Shown here: positions 48,820 through 60,953 of the stretch, one piece after another
Numbering within the stretch: position 1 is the stretch's first letter
How the letters are laid out: the number at the start of each line of letters is the position of its first letter
Source: Eucalyptus grandis
Taxonomy: Eukaryota; Streptophyta; Magnoliopsida; Myrtales; Myrtaceae
Assembly (NCBI RefSeq): GCF_016545825.1
Contig: NC_052616.1
Span: forward strand, 40,593,529 to 40,657,528
Reading direction: 5' to 3'
Length of the DNA stretch: 64,000 bases
Position numbers and translations under genes: made by a program
Notes under the pieces: model-generated
What the model was told of the DNA's origin: nothing
Database searches by the model: none
Seen by the model: the letters and a program-made list of their open reading frames with translations, nothing else

Positions 48820-50070
48820 ATTGCAGTGCATTCTGAGGGGCATACCCTCCTATCCGTCTCATTGGTGGCAACGGTGGCAACTGAGGTTGTCCTCTTTGCT
48901 TCCTCAAACAATTTCTGACCATATGGCCCTATTGGCCACATTCAAAACACGCACCCGTCCTAGTTGGGCAAGGCACTGTCCCATGTCTTCTCCCACAAAA
49001 GCGACACGCACCAACACCACTGGGTACCGGCCTATTAAATCCACTTTTCTTGTTGGGCGGGCCTTGGAGTCTATTTCCCAACACGGCCTCTTTCCTTGGC
49101 GGATGTTGTCTCTATGAGAGCTAAACCTCGATCTAGATGAGGCAGCTTTATTGTTTTGATCTTTCTCAATCTTCTAAGCTCTCCGATATATGTCGTTATA
49201 AGTCTTCAAATCCAGAAGGACTAAGGCGCTTCTCAAATCCTGTCTGAATCCATCTCTGAACCTCCTCGCTCGGTTCATAGGATTCTCAATTAACTCGGGG
49301 GCATATCGCGAAAGTTCAGCGAACTTCGCCTCATACTCATCAACAAATAGGGAACCCTAGCAAAGACGTTGAAATTCTGCCATCTTCACCTCTCTGGCAA
49401 TCTCAGAGAAAAACTTATCATTGAAGGCTTCATGGAAAGTGTTCCAGTCCTGAACAGCGCCTTCTGGAAAGATCATTTCACAAGTAGTCATCCACCAAGT
49501 GTCCACAACTCCCTCTAGCTGGTAAGTTGCTAACATTACCTTCTCAGCCTCGTTGCACATCAGTAGTGTAAATGCCTTCTCGAGCTTTTGAACCCATGAA
49601 GAAGCAGCTTCGGGATCTCCAGACCCGGTGAACAATGGTGAATTTAACCTTAGGAAAATGCTCCACCAGCTTATGGTTGGTCTTGCAGCGACCACTATCT
49701 CTGGTGGACCTTCAACATTCACAACGGCTGGAGCAACGGCAAGTGCGACTGCAGGTGTGGCAGCAAGGGCAACTCCGGTGGCGACGGCAGCAGCGGCAAT
49801 TGCAGCAGCTTGAGCAGCGGCTTCAACGGTAGCGACTTGCTGATCCATTCTACTACCCATCGCTTCTAGAACACGCAAGATCCCATCCACCCTAGGATCA
49901 TTAGGGGCTGCTACCCCGACATCTACGACAGGTGGAATCATTCCACTCACGCTAGCCTGTGCTAGCGCTCTACCTCGGCTACCTCGGGCACCAACTCTTG
50001 TCGACGTCCTAGCTCGAGTCACTGAGGACAAAGCCCTCTGCCTAGGAGTTCTCGGCTCCTGATCGCTCAT
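48820..50070 (-). pseudogene. gag: Ty3/gypsy gag, broken
   Basis: The ATG at 50068-50070 opens a 237-residue reading (MSDQEPRTPRQRAL), with an Ala/Val-rich middle and the retrotransposon Gag core (VDTWWMTTCEMIF, WNTFHEAFNDKFF). It stops at 49357; the same frame continues with SLFVDEYEAKFAELSRYAPE. A zinc knuckle near 48905-48945 reads CFECGQ, stop, GHMVRNC. The stop codons are single-base changes, typical of a silenced copy. Confidence 0.88.
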
Positions 50071-50251
50071 GGTGCCACTTCAATCTACCGACACCTGCTT
50101 CCAATTCAACACCAAATTAGAAACGGAGTGATTCAAACAACAAGCAATTTTAGCACTCAGCTAACATAGACATGCACCAGCATGAATTTAAAGGCCTTTC
50201 CTAATAACTATCCCATGGTCAACACTCCTTATCACTCCAATCTTGAACTTC

Positions 50252-50263
50252 GCTCTGATACCA
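50252..50263 (-). other. Primer-binding site, initiator tRNA-Met type
   Basis: The minus strand reads tggtatcagagc, 11 bases inside the 5' LTR edge at 50275, confirming minus orientation of the element. Confidence 0.9.
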
Positions 50264-50274
50264 CAAAAAGGGGA

Positions 50275-52091
50275 TGTCACGCCCCAATTCTCGGGCACGC
50301 ACACATCCTTCTATCTAGTCGATTTTATAGTGCGATATCTCAAGACTATGTATTGTAGACCCTTTCTTTTTATTAAGCGCATGCGGAAGCAGTTAAAATC
50401 CCAAGACAATAAATCGATGAGATAGAAAAGCAATGCCATATTTTTCATATTGAAACTTATAATCAAATTTTTATATAAAACACAAACCAGAGTACTTCAC
50501 AACTATTTACAACTATTTACTCTAACTCTATTCACATCAAAATGGAGTTCTCAAAAGAAGATAGAATCTCAGTCCATCGGGTTGTACTCAAGATCCCTCT
50601 CGGTATTATCTTCTTCTTCCAAAAATCCTTCTCCTCAGGTTTTACCTCAGAGTTCTCCTTCTCAGATTCCTCATCCTCAGCTCCTCATCAGGATCCTGAA
50701 ATGTTGTCCCACAACCGAGATGAGACTACATCTTAGCGAGTTTTACCCCACTAAGACTCAATTAGGGAACCAATACACTACTCGGTTGCCTAAGCACAGC
50801 ACAAGTCAGAGGACTTACCTTGGCCTCAATCTCAACCTGCAATTCAAGGTTATATACGAACGCTTCATAAATCATAACGAACAATCAATCAAATCACAAC
50901 AATCTGATCAAATCATTTATCAATTGAACTAGTCGATTACATGTCAGACAGACCATTCTAGGTCATTGATTCCACACCATATAACCTCCCATCGGGCACT
51001 CGGTCACAAAGCCACATCAATGCTCTCGGGCATCAAGTTCGCCAAGGTGACGTATCCATTAGACAATTGCGTGCATTCTTTAAGGCGCCGTTTTCACCAG
51101 TGATATCCCAAATCACCGAACCACACATGCCTATAATCATGTATTCAATAGATAGCTACGTGCGTTCTTTAAGGCGCCGTTTTCGCCAGTGATATCCCAA
51201 TTCACCAAACCACGTATGTCCATGATGGGATATGTACTAGACCAGTACGTGCATTCTTTAAGGCGTTGTTTTCGCTAGTGACATCCTTAGTCACCAAACC
51301 ACGTAAGCCCATACACCGTACCTAATCGGTCCAAGCCCAAAGTACTTCTAATTCACTCTCACCATTCTACTCACTTTACAACTCAACAAAGCATTATAAA
51401 TGCTGAATAAACATACTTGGTCATTTACCAATCAATAATTCAATCTCAATCAATTCCAATCAATTTAGGGTAAATCCCTAAAATATTACAATTTATTTAA
51501 TTCCATGCAACATAGAGCTCAAATAAATAAACGGACTATGCCCACGACAATCAGCACGAGATTTCGGTCGTCGCCATCTCAACCTTAATTTCCGAAAAAT
51601 AAATAATTAATTAATTAATTTCGAAAATTAAATAATTAATATTAAAAAATTCAATTTAGCTCAAAATAAAGTCCGATTAAATAAACGGACTTCACCACGG
51701 TCATCAGCGTAATATTTCGGTCACTGGCCATCCAATTGAATTTTCGGAAAATAAATAATTAATTAATTTAATTCCGAAAAATAATATTTAAATACCAAAA
51801 ATTCCACTTAGGCCCGATGAGATAGGATCCTAAAAATGAATTGTGACATACTCGAATATTCGATTCCTAAAACCAAATTAAATTTCATGATTAGAATCGA
51901 TCGACGTGATTTTAGTCATATCCAACCAATTAAGTAGCTTTTAGGGATTTTACTGAGATACATCCCTAACAGCTTCACCCAATAGGTTAGTTAACTCGTG
52001 AGTGATCAGCTCAGAGAAAAAGGACCATAGGCACGTCGACGAAATGCCAATTTCACTTTATCGAAACGGGGTTGAATTTAAGGATGTCACA
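50275..52091 (-). repeat. 5' LTR of the Tekay-type element (1817 bp, internally deleted)
   Basis: Same ends as the 3' LTR. Relative to it, about 990 bp is missing: ttaggcccgatgagatagg at about 51810 joins text that in the 3' LTR lies at 44040 and 45036. One of the four 89-bp tandem units is also missing (three units at 51061-51325). The solo LTR at 4097-7351 has the region, so this is a deletion here rather than an insertion in the partner. Confidence 0.9.
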
Positions 52092-52096
52092 CTTTT

Positions 52097-52448
52097 GGTA
52101 TTTTTCGTTAATTGTTTTTCACCCGCCTTGATAATGAACCAATAAATAGTTGTAAATATCAAAAAAAAAAAAATCACTTAAATATGTAAGTTGGTTTTGA
52201 CATTGTTCTCATTTCAAGAGAGTTGCCGAGGGCCATTGCTCTCCTGCCATCAATTGTCTATGCTTTTAGCAATTGCTTAAGTCATGAAATTTTAGTTAAA
52301 ATACCTTTGTTTTCACGCTTGACCCAAGTTTCGGCATCCTTGGTAATCCAAAATTACTGTCTTGTCCTCCCTAATCATTATTGGTCGCGGACATTGCTCA
52401 ACACCATTAGTAAAAAAGATAGGGCTAATAGGCATTTGTTAAGTAATT
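52097..52448. other. Intervening DNA
   Basis: A short plus-strand ORF (52223-52456) has no motif and runs into the neighbouring MITE, so I do not call it a gene. Confidence 0.4.
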
Positions 52449-53088
52449 GGAAATAGTTCTAAAGGTCTTAAACTTATTATACAATGACCAATTTAATTTT
52501 TTTTTTTTTTAGAGGCCAGAACTCAATGACATGAACACTAGCTAAACTTACGTGGCATGATTGGTGCTAAATAAATTTTATAATTTTTTGATATTATGAA
52601 TTTTTATATAATCTATAATTTTCTTTTTCTGTCTTTTTTTTTTTTTTTTTTTACCATTCTTCTTTCCTAATGGGCTAACGAGGCATCAACAATGGTCGGT
52701 GAGGCGAGGGTTGTTGCAGCCCTACACCAAGTTTGTGCGAGCCAACAAAGATCGTGATAGACCTTGCCTAGCATAGATCTAGTGAGGTGAAGGCCATTGG
52801 GGTCCTCGCCATGCATAGATCTGGTGAGGCGAGGATTGCTGGCTTGGAAGAATAATAGTGGGAAAAAAAGAGAGAAAAAGTAAATTTAAAAAAATTATGG
52901 AAAATTGTTCAATTTAATGCCAATCGTATTACATAGGACAGCTAGCATCTTTGTCATTGATTTCCTGCTAAAATTAGTCGGAGGGACTAAATTAATAGAT
53001 CATCAAAAGATTTAAGACTAAATTGGCCAAAATATTAAGATTGAATTGACCACCATATAATATGTTTAGGATTTTTGAATAATTTTCC
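52449..53088. mobile_element. MULE-type MITE, 640 bp
   Basis: Inverted ends ggaaatagttctaaagg and, from the other side, ggaaaattattcaaaaa, continuing as matched arms (catgaacactagctaaac faces gctagctgtcctatg). TTAAGTAATT is duplicated at 52439-52448 and 53089-53098, the 9-10 bp expected of Mutator-type insertion. The centre (52670-52860) has ggtgaggcgagg words also seen at 40110-40270 and 61220-61320. No coding capacity. Confidence 0.8.
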
Positions 53089-56068
53089 TTAAGTAATTAA
53101 TTAAAGAAACTTTATAATTTTCAATGCATTATTTTTTTTATTATGCATAATCAATACTTTGAAAATTTAATTATCTAAATAAAATATACTTAACAAGTAC
53201 TTGAGGACCCTAAGGACCTTTCGAAAAATAGTAATGTTATCGAGATTTAATCTGAATTTAGTAGTAAAAATAAGTTACATTCCGAGCTAAATCATGGATC
53301 AAGACAAATTATCTTTGATAACTTTTTTCATCCGCGGCTTCCTTCTATGTTGTAAGTGAAAATAATTCAATTTGACAGCCCCAAAATATATAACTAAATT
53401 GAAGGAAAGTCTTCAGTCTCCTGAAGATGAGAAAGATGCTCATTCAACAAGACCAACCTCCATGATTAATTAAAGTAAATCACAAAAGTAGAAGGAACAT
53501 GCATGAACTTTAATCAAACAACTCAGAGTCAATTCAACTCCCAAGATTGCCAGATTATATCATGACATGTGATGCACTCAAATTTTATCAATGTTCTTGA
53601 GAAAGTCCTTCGACATCATTCTGTTCCATAGTATATTTATAACATTATTTGTAAATTCTACATGACGTTGGTACAATTTTGCAACCTGCTACCTATTGAT
53701 CAAATATATTCATGAACTTACCAAAAACATTAGCGATTTACTACCGTCAATGCTCTCATATCTTACCAACTATGTTCTCCATTCACTACTCAAATCTAAA
53801 TCATAGCAGAAGCCGATAATTTACTGTTGGGCTTGTGAATGATAAAATTCTTATCTCATTTGTAAATAACAAATAGTTACATGCCTACTTATAAAATCTA
53901 AAAGTATATACTATTAGGTTTGTCGATGGTAACTTCCATCAATATTTCAAATTTATTACCAAAGTTACATATTGATCAGACTGACAAATAATAGTAATCT
54001 AGAATTGATTTGTGGATGTTAAAATTGTTATTTCATTGGTAATTTGCAAACGGTTGAGCAGACTAACAATTTTTACAGAACATTTTTTACTTACCTTCGA
54101 TACTTCAAATCTACCACTAACGTTACAATTTTATTATCAACAGAGCAGCATTCCATTTTTGGCAAACGGAATATTTGAAATCTCCCAAATCAATATGAGC
54201 TCAATAACAAACTGCTTGAAACATCCAACTCAAATATATCCCTACAACCAGTTATTCATCATGCTTTCTACAATCGCAGATAAACCTTCCAAAATCGTAA
54301 TTGATGATCTCCGCTTTGCAGCATGAGACAGAAGAGTGACGAATGACAACAGACTAACAAAGAGGGCCGGGACAAGAAATATAGAAGATAATGTACAGCA
54401 GTATTATATAACATGGAGAAAAAGAAATCTACACTTCACACGAGTCCTAGATGAACAGAATGACAGGCCTTTCTACCATCGACAAAAAGACCTTGTCACA
54501 AAGCATCGAGAAGAAGAAAATCTAACAGAATTTGGAATGACACTCGCAGAAATCACAATTGAGGCTGCATAATGCAGTGTGCTTGCTTTTCAAGGTTTGA
54601 CAAAAGGGTACTTTTGTTCTGTCAAAGGCCCTTAGGTTTCTCTCTACCCGTAGCATCCACATAAAGCATCGCCGTGTATCACTGATTTATGAGATATATC
54701 ATCTCAGCTTATGTTCTCACCAGCGCCCTCGATCTTCAACTCACACATTGTCCTGAAGAATTACAAAGCAGAACTCTCTTCCCAATCCAATCCTGCAGTG
54801 ATCTGAAGAGATATTGATTCTGAATTATTGAATTCATTATTTATTAGGAACATGAGCTACCACCTATCTAATGTTTCGGCAAACGGACACCTCTAAATAT
54901 GTTGAAGTAACAGTCTCCTTGATTGAATTACCATCAGTCAAAGGACCGAATGACGGATATGACCCAAATAGCATGTAAAGGCTTATTCAATCATGGGCAA
55001 TTGATTTGGCACAAGAAGCATGTTGGCATATGAAAAATGTATTTACGTATCACATGCATGCTTTCGCTTTTAGTTTCATGGAAATCTTCATGCAAGCTGG
55101 ATACTATATCATGCAATGAGGAGTGTGTATAAAATATACAAACAGGGAAGTTTCCAAATTTCTACTTAACAATACAATATGTTGTGTTAGTTACAAAGTA
55201 AACCGTCTTTCAGTTATTCATTGGCTTTTTATTTTTCCTCTTACAGTTTCATATTAGACACAGTGGATGTGTCTGATTATATTATGGAAAATTTTTATTT
55301 CTAAAATGAATCCTCATTAATGACCAATTTTCAAAACCCAGTGCTTTCAATGAAACATCAAAACAACAAACTTAGACAATTTAACTATGCTTACCCACTC
55401 ACATGATTGATTCAATATTTACATCTCAAGATAAACTATGATTTTCAAACTTTGTTAGAACACAGGCATAGTTTGCATGAAATAAGAAAAGTTCACTTCA
55501 GGCAATTGATGTTCTCAAAATTACTCCATGTCCCATCGGGCATGACTTCTGTAACCTCTGAAATTTGGAGCATCAGGTTCTGCAAGAACGTTTGGAGCCA
55601 CGAACAAATAGAATTACCAGCATCTAAACTCCTATGGCTAGAAAGTTTACCAATTCTTGCTGGTGAATACATCATCTGGTAGATCTCTATTCTTTTGCAA
55701 ATACTTTTTGCTCTCAACAGAAAAAGAACTGCTAGAGTTGGTTCATGCTGATGGTTTATAGGTCAATGAGGAATCATATAGTGCATAAAGCCAGATACTT
55801 TAATACCAACCACATATTCCCAGCCCATCTGACAATTATTTCTTGAACTCACTACCCAGAAGAAGCACGGATTAAGCAAAGTATGACAATGGGAAAGAGA
55901 AATGTTGCAGTAAGAAAACAGGAAAAAGAAGAGACTCTGTGGAGTGTAACAAGTCTCCCAACTGTAGATAAAGAGAAAAAGTGCATTACTCACCCAGAAG
56001 AAAGAAATAAACTCCACCCTCTCTCAATTGGAAATAGAGAGTATCCTCACAGCTTGCAGTTGAGATCG
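53089..56068. other. Gene-free DNA downstream of the TNL, including its 3' UTR
   Basis: The part next to 56068 should hold the TNL 3' untranslated region. Short ORFs at 54012-54572 and 55407-55717 have no motif. 53820-54135 is a diverged tandem pair (listed separately). No polyadenylation signal could be assigned with confidence. Confidence 0.4.
53820..54135 (+). repeat. Diverged tandem repeat, two units of about 165-175 bp
   Basis: gtgaatgataaaattcttat (53837) and gtggatgttaaaattgttat (54012) open equivalent units. Each later contains a match of the type catcaatatttcaaatttattaccaaagttac against cgatacttcaaatctaccactaacgttac. No function visible. Confidence 0.55.
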
Positions 56069-59000
56069 CTACATGCATTGACCACCACATTGACATCGGT
56101 AGGGACAATCACAGTGCCTCAAGCAGCAATTTTTACAGTGCCTCTCACAGGGCTGATCCTGAATGTTGCAAAAGTCTATCTCCTTAATTTCCAAGCTTGT
56201 GCACTTTGATAGGTCCGGCAATCTGTTAAGAGAATAGCATTCAGACATAGAAAACCTTCTCAATTGTGATGCTTGTTCGAGACCATCAAGGTTCTTAATG
56301 TCGCAGCGAGATATCTTCAACACTTGCAGGAGCCTTAGATTCCCAAGACCAAGAATTTCCCGTGCATTGCAATCACAGAGCTCCAACTCAGACAGAGTTT
56401 CCAGATTAGAGAAATCCATCCCCTGGATCTGGCAATTCTTGATAAGCAGTTTTGACAAGCTTGAGGGAAGTTGTGGGAGGTCTAGCAGATTTGTGCAGGA
56501 CAAATCAAGTTTTCTAAGTTGAGTAAGAGAATTAAAATCTTCTGGTAGGCTAGCAACATTTGGAAGGCACAGCCTTAGGGTTTCTAAGTTGGACAAACTT
56601 GATATCCAGGCAATGCTTTCAGTTTGGAACAGCTCAGAAGAAGATATCTCCTCCTCATCAGGATCATTGACTAATTCCAAAACTTTCAAATCTCTCAGAT
56701 ATGAAAGACCTTGAACTATCCTCATGTTTTTGGTTCCCCAGCGCAAACCCACTAAACTGGATGGTAATTTTGGTATAGTCTGAAGTTCGTCACAATGGAG
56801 CAAGTGGAGGGTCTCGAGACGAGAAAGTTGACAAAGGCTCTCGGGTAAGCTAAATGTCAGGGTAAATGATAACTTCAAGATTCTCAAAGATGATAACCCC
56901 GAAATATCACAAGGAATTTTCCCATTCAAAGGGCAGCCAGAAAATGTTACGACTTCCAACTTCTCTAGATTTGTAATTTCCTTCGGAAATTTTCTTATGT
57001 GAGTATTCTTCATCCTTAGCACCTCCAATCTATCCAAATTTTTTATTGATTCTGGCAATATCTGAATTCTGGTGTTTGACAGATCCATTTTCCGTAGTGA
57101 CCTAAGCATCCCAATGGAGTCTGGAAGTGCAGTTATCCGCTGACAGTCTCTTAAAGACAGCTCTACAAGTGACTCTAACAACTGAACAGAATTTGGGAGT
57201 CCTGTGATAATAGCTCTATCAAATGCAAGATGTGACAGGGACTTTAAACAACGAATAGACTCGGATATTTCAGCCAAATTTTTGCATCCGGAAGCACTAA
57301 GAGTCTTAAGTTGCTGCATAGAACCTCTTAAGAAACGAAGGTGACATATGGAAGTTTCATCAATCAAGAGCTCTTCCAAATTATCCAAGGAACCCATCTC
57401 TTCTGGCAACAGGGCAATTGGAGTGGACTTGATGTTCAAAGACTTCAAATATTTCAAATTACCAATGGACTTGTCTATAAACGACAAATGAGAACATCGT
57501 TCAAGAATCAGTCTTTCCAATTTGCTACTAGGTGGGAAGCATGGTGTTTTACATAACTGGCCGCAACCAGTTAGCTCCAAAACTTTCAATTTGTTTGCCT
57601 TCTGTATTACAAAGAGATAGAAACAGTTCAATATCAATTAGCTAGTGTTCACAAAAAGTAAAAAAAATAAATAAATAAAAAAACTTGTCATATACCTCCA
57701 TTATTTGTGCCCAACCTTCCCAGTCATCTGCCACAGCACTCCAGGATAGATCAAGAATGACCAAGTTCTCTAGGTTCAAAACAAGAGGCTCAGAGCTCTT
57801 ATGGCACCCTCGCCAATGAAGCCACCTTAGTTCTAAAAGAAGACTAGAAAAATTTCCTCTCATATTAGCTCGATCCAAGTTAAGGAATCTTAAGTTCAAT
57901 AGAGCGCCAAATTCCGCAGATGTGAAACAGTCATCAGATCCTTTGTCAAAGGTGAGACCTAGCGCTTGAACATTTGGAGTACCCTACCAATTTGAACATA
58001 AAGGTAAATGAATAGGAATTGAACTTTGCTATAGAACTGCCAGTGTTTTTTAGCTTCTTCTACATATTGAAAAATCGGGTAAATTACAAAGAAATTTAAC
58101 TGCGGGTAGAAAAGAATGTAGTTATGGCTTTCAGGTTTACCTCTTTCTTCCGTAGAGTGGATAGGGCATCATCGTGCACCCACAACCTACTTCGATTACG
58201 AGGGATAGGATCTTCATTTAAAACAATTTTTCTGCCCAGAGTTCTCAGTAGATCATGCATCAATAGCTCGTTGTTCTCCCCAATTTTCACCAAAGACATT
58301 ATGAGGAGAACTTCAATACCACTAGAGGGATAAAGTTTACAGTCTTCCCACATGTAAAAGGCAATTCTCTCATCCTTTCCAATCAGAAAACATGCTACAT
58401 CCAGAAATATTTGCTTTGCATATATATCTAAAGCAAGGTAACTTATTTTCAACACATGTTCGACTTTCTCATGAGGAGTGTCTTTCAACTTCTCCAACGT
58501 ATCTTTCCACGTACCCTTCGACTTCCCAAATAAACGTGAACCTGTCACCTCAAGTGCTAAAGGAAGTCGCCCGCTAGCCAATACGATGTCCTTGGAAAGA
58601 CTTTCAAAGCCTTTGCAAGGAGAACCTGTTCCAAAAGCCCGCTTAGAAAACAATTTAAGAGCTTTATCTTCTTCCATTGGTTCAATCTCATAGGTTTCAG
58701 CCTCTTTGTACTTCAAAAGGATGTCGCTCTTTCTAGAAGTCACAATAATCCTGCTTCCTGGACCAAACCAACTAAGCTCTCCAACAACCACATCAAGTTG
58801 GTCAACATCTTCCACATCATCAAGGAGAATGAGGACCTGCTTATTGCGAAATCCTTCAGCAAGAACTGCCATAGCATCATCAGAACATCTGAATGAAACA
58901 CTTCTTTTTCGAAGGTCTGAGATTAATTGATTTTGCAAGGACAAGATCCTGTCATGTTGATGTAATTCTCGAATTTCCCTAAGATAACTGTAACCTTGAA

Positions 59001-60425
59001 AACGATCATAGAGTTGATTGTAAACAACTTTTGCGAGAGTGGTCTTGCCAACACCCCCAATACCGTATATTCCAAGGACTCGTACATCGCTGCCGCATAT
59101 TTCAATTACTTGTCCATTGCGATGCACAACACCGAGCTTTCTCATAATCTCCTGCACATGATGGTCGACTCCAACTAAATTTTTTGTCACAAGTAGTCGA
59201 CCCTTCTTCAGCTTTTGCTGAACAATTGGGATGAGTTCGTCTATGAGCTTGGAATGATGCCTACAGATGGAGACATGATGAAAAACTGAATCAGAACAAT
59301 AGTCATACAGCCGATAAAAGCAGAATGTGCAGAGTTGAACCAGGAGTACTGCACCATGAGGCAAGAACAAAGGAGGCATTACAATGCAATTCCAAAGATC
59401 CTGCATTTGAATGGTCTAACTTGGTCTAAAAGCCATACGGTTAAGTGGAGTTGCGAAACAATTAAACTTTAAAAGGAAGAATAATGTCAAAGATAGCATG
59501 ATTGGTTTATGATCACAGTACATCAATTTTGTAAATGGACTTTAAAGCATATTGGATTACCCGTTATGTATTTTCGCCGTTACAAATCCCTTTAACCTTC
59601 CAATCTCTTCGAGAGCCACCTTCCACTTCTGGATGGTCTCACAATCAACCCCGTTCCTCTGGTGTTCAAAAAAGCTCTTCTCAAAAGAATTCCTCTGGTC
59701 TTTTAAATCTGAGACCTCAATCTCATGGAAAATGGGAATGGTTTCTCGACTCATCGTCTGCTTGCACTCTAATATTTGGACCAACTCCATGAGGCAGCTT
59801 CTGCTGGAAGCATAATCCCTGGAGATGATGGGAATCAAAACCTTCGACTGTTTAATCGCTTCAATCAGCGCGGGCTTGATCCCTTCTCCAACAGGCAGCT
59901 CATCATCGTCTCGAAATACGCATATCCCAGCATCTGTCAAGCTTTTGTAGAGGAAATCTGTAAAACTCTTACGAGTATCTGGCCCTCTAAAACTCAAGAA
60001 CACATCATAATTGTTTCCAGCCAAGTCAGAGCTTGGTGAACAGGACGAAATGGGTGATTCCTGTCAAGTGGGTAAATTAAGTCCATCACATCCAGCATAA
60101 ATTGAGTTTATTACATCGTAGTTAGAAAAGCAATATTGGAAATTGGAAATCCAAATATATCCATACCCTGCATATGCTTCTTGCTAATCTAATCTAACGC
60201 TGATATGCTGTAACCATCGATAATGCAAATTTCTTGGCAAAAAGAATTATAAGAAAGAAAGAAAGAAACGCAAGGGCCAGTACAGAATCAAGAGGCAAAG
60301 TCAACGAATCTAACCGTAGTAGTCCTCCGCCTCTTCAGAGAAGCAGCATCACGACCTTGCCGAGAATCATCATATTCCCAAGCTGTATTCTGAAGCGACC
60401 AAAGCATCCTGTTCCTCGATTCCAT
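56069..60425 (-). CDS. TIR-NB-LRR (TNL) disease resistance protein, five-exon model, 1171 residues
   Basis: Intracellular immune receptor. Exons (all joined in frame, GT-AG): 60425-60315, 60060-59597, 59260-58141, 57983-57696, 57601-56069. TIR from about residue 55 (YDVFLSFRGPDTR) with BB-loop region FRDDDELPVGEG and the NADase glutamate at 129 (SCLMELVQ). NB-ARC: P-loop GIGGVGKTT 258-266, kinase-2 LILLDDV 335-341, RNBS-B GSRIIVTSR 360-368, GRLPLA 422-427, MHD 526-528. LRRs from about 580 to 1130. The last 32 residues hold nine cysteines. Known TIR domains cleave NAD+ when receptors oligomerise; this one keeps the residues needed. No stop or frameshift is present. Uncertain: start codon (an in-frame ATG also lies at 60563) and the donor of exon 2 (59597, chosen because it keeps frame). 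The first exon is the weakest call. The pathogen recognised is unknown. Confidence 0.9.
59597..60060 (-). CDS. TNL exon 2 (TIR domain)
   Basis: 464 bp. The acceptor is supported by the pyrimidine/AG context cttgacag. The donor gaag|gttaaa gives phase 2 and joins the next exon's first base to make Arg before HHSKLIDEL. A second GT six bases beyond LKG (after 59584) would leave the frame wrong for exon 3, so it was rejected. Confidence 0.8.
60315..60425 (-). CDS. TNL exon 1 (proposed)
   Basis: 37 codons from ATG 60425-60423, starting MESRNRMLWSLQ and ending SLKRRRTTT before the donor acg|gttaga. It is needed because the TIR exon has no ATG upstream of YDVFLSF: its frame runs back through SSCSPSSDLAGNN to an acceptor (cttgacag|gaatca) at 60060. 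The basic SLKRRR patch could act as a nuclear localisation signal, which is inference. If translation starts at 60563 the protein gains 46 residues. Confidence 0.6.
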
Positions 60426-60569
60426 CTTCTTTCTTCCTCTGCGATCTTCTTCCACTGCTACTCGTAGGTGAGTGGGACGACCTTTCACATTATTGGGAGG
60501 AGTGAAAAACAGCGGGGTCGGTCGAGCTCCGAGATTCAGGACCACTTTCGACCGGATCCACACATAACG

Positions 60570-60575
60570 TTGACT
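60570..60575 (+). promoter_or_regulatory. W-box-like element upstream of the TNL
   Basis: ttgact, about 145 bases upstream of the proposed start codon, within aacgttgactccc. It matches the WRKY core TTGAC[CT] that is frequent in defence gene promoters. One six-base match can occur by chance. It lies beyond the alternative ATG at 60563 as well. Confidence 0.35.
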
Positions 60576-60953
60576 CCCACATTTGGAAGAAGACTTTTTA
60601 GGAGCTTTTAATCATGCGACGCCTCAAAAATAGAACCATCCTAAATGTTTTGGGTTAAGTCCATCCAACAACATGTCAACCAAATTTATTGATGTTACAC
60701 ATAAAAAAAATAAAAATAAAAAATCGACCTAATCTTGCCGCTGAGGTGGAGAACCAATTATAACATTTCATAAACAGAAAAATAAATAAATAAATAAGTC
60801 CAAGAAGTAAAACAAACAGTTAATATCTTTAAAAACGAAAAAGCATGAAAAGTTTTAAAAGTTAAAAGGAATCAAAGAGAGCAAATGATAGCTGACAGCG
60901 GCTGGGAAGGATTTTTAGGGTTTGCCGGGAAAACAATACAACCAATATTTTTA
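60576..60953. other. Upstream region of the TNL
   Basis: AT-rich; no clear TATA box. 60860-60945 is one copy of a dispersed repeat that recurs at 61616-61720, 61725-61810, about 62735-62800 and 63205-63335 (words caaagagag-aatgg, gcggc-aac-agg, gatcc-t-aaaac). Confidence 0.45.

Larger units (their letters stand above)
42414..52091 (-). mobile_element. Full-length, inactive Tekay/Del-type Ty3/gypsy element
   Basis: The target duplication CTTTT flanks it at 42409-42413 and 52092-52096. Minus-strand order: 5' LTR 50275-52091, primer site 50252-50263, gag, protease, RT, RNase H, integrase with a chromodomain-like end, polypurine tract 45322-45336, 3' LTR 42414-45321. The Ty3 order and the C-terminal HHG..ATWE motif place it among chromoviruses, and the long LTRs suit Tekay/Del. 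All coding parts have stops. Its LTRs are homologous to the solo LTR at 4097-7351. Confidence 0.92.

Noticed and set aside
60024..60024. TIR reading starting at 60024
   Set aside because: The codon there is TTG; the frame continues upstream to a splice acceptor, so a separate first exon is more likely.
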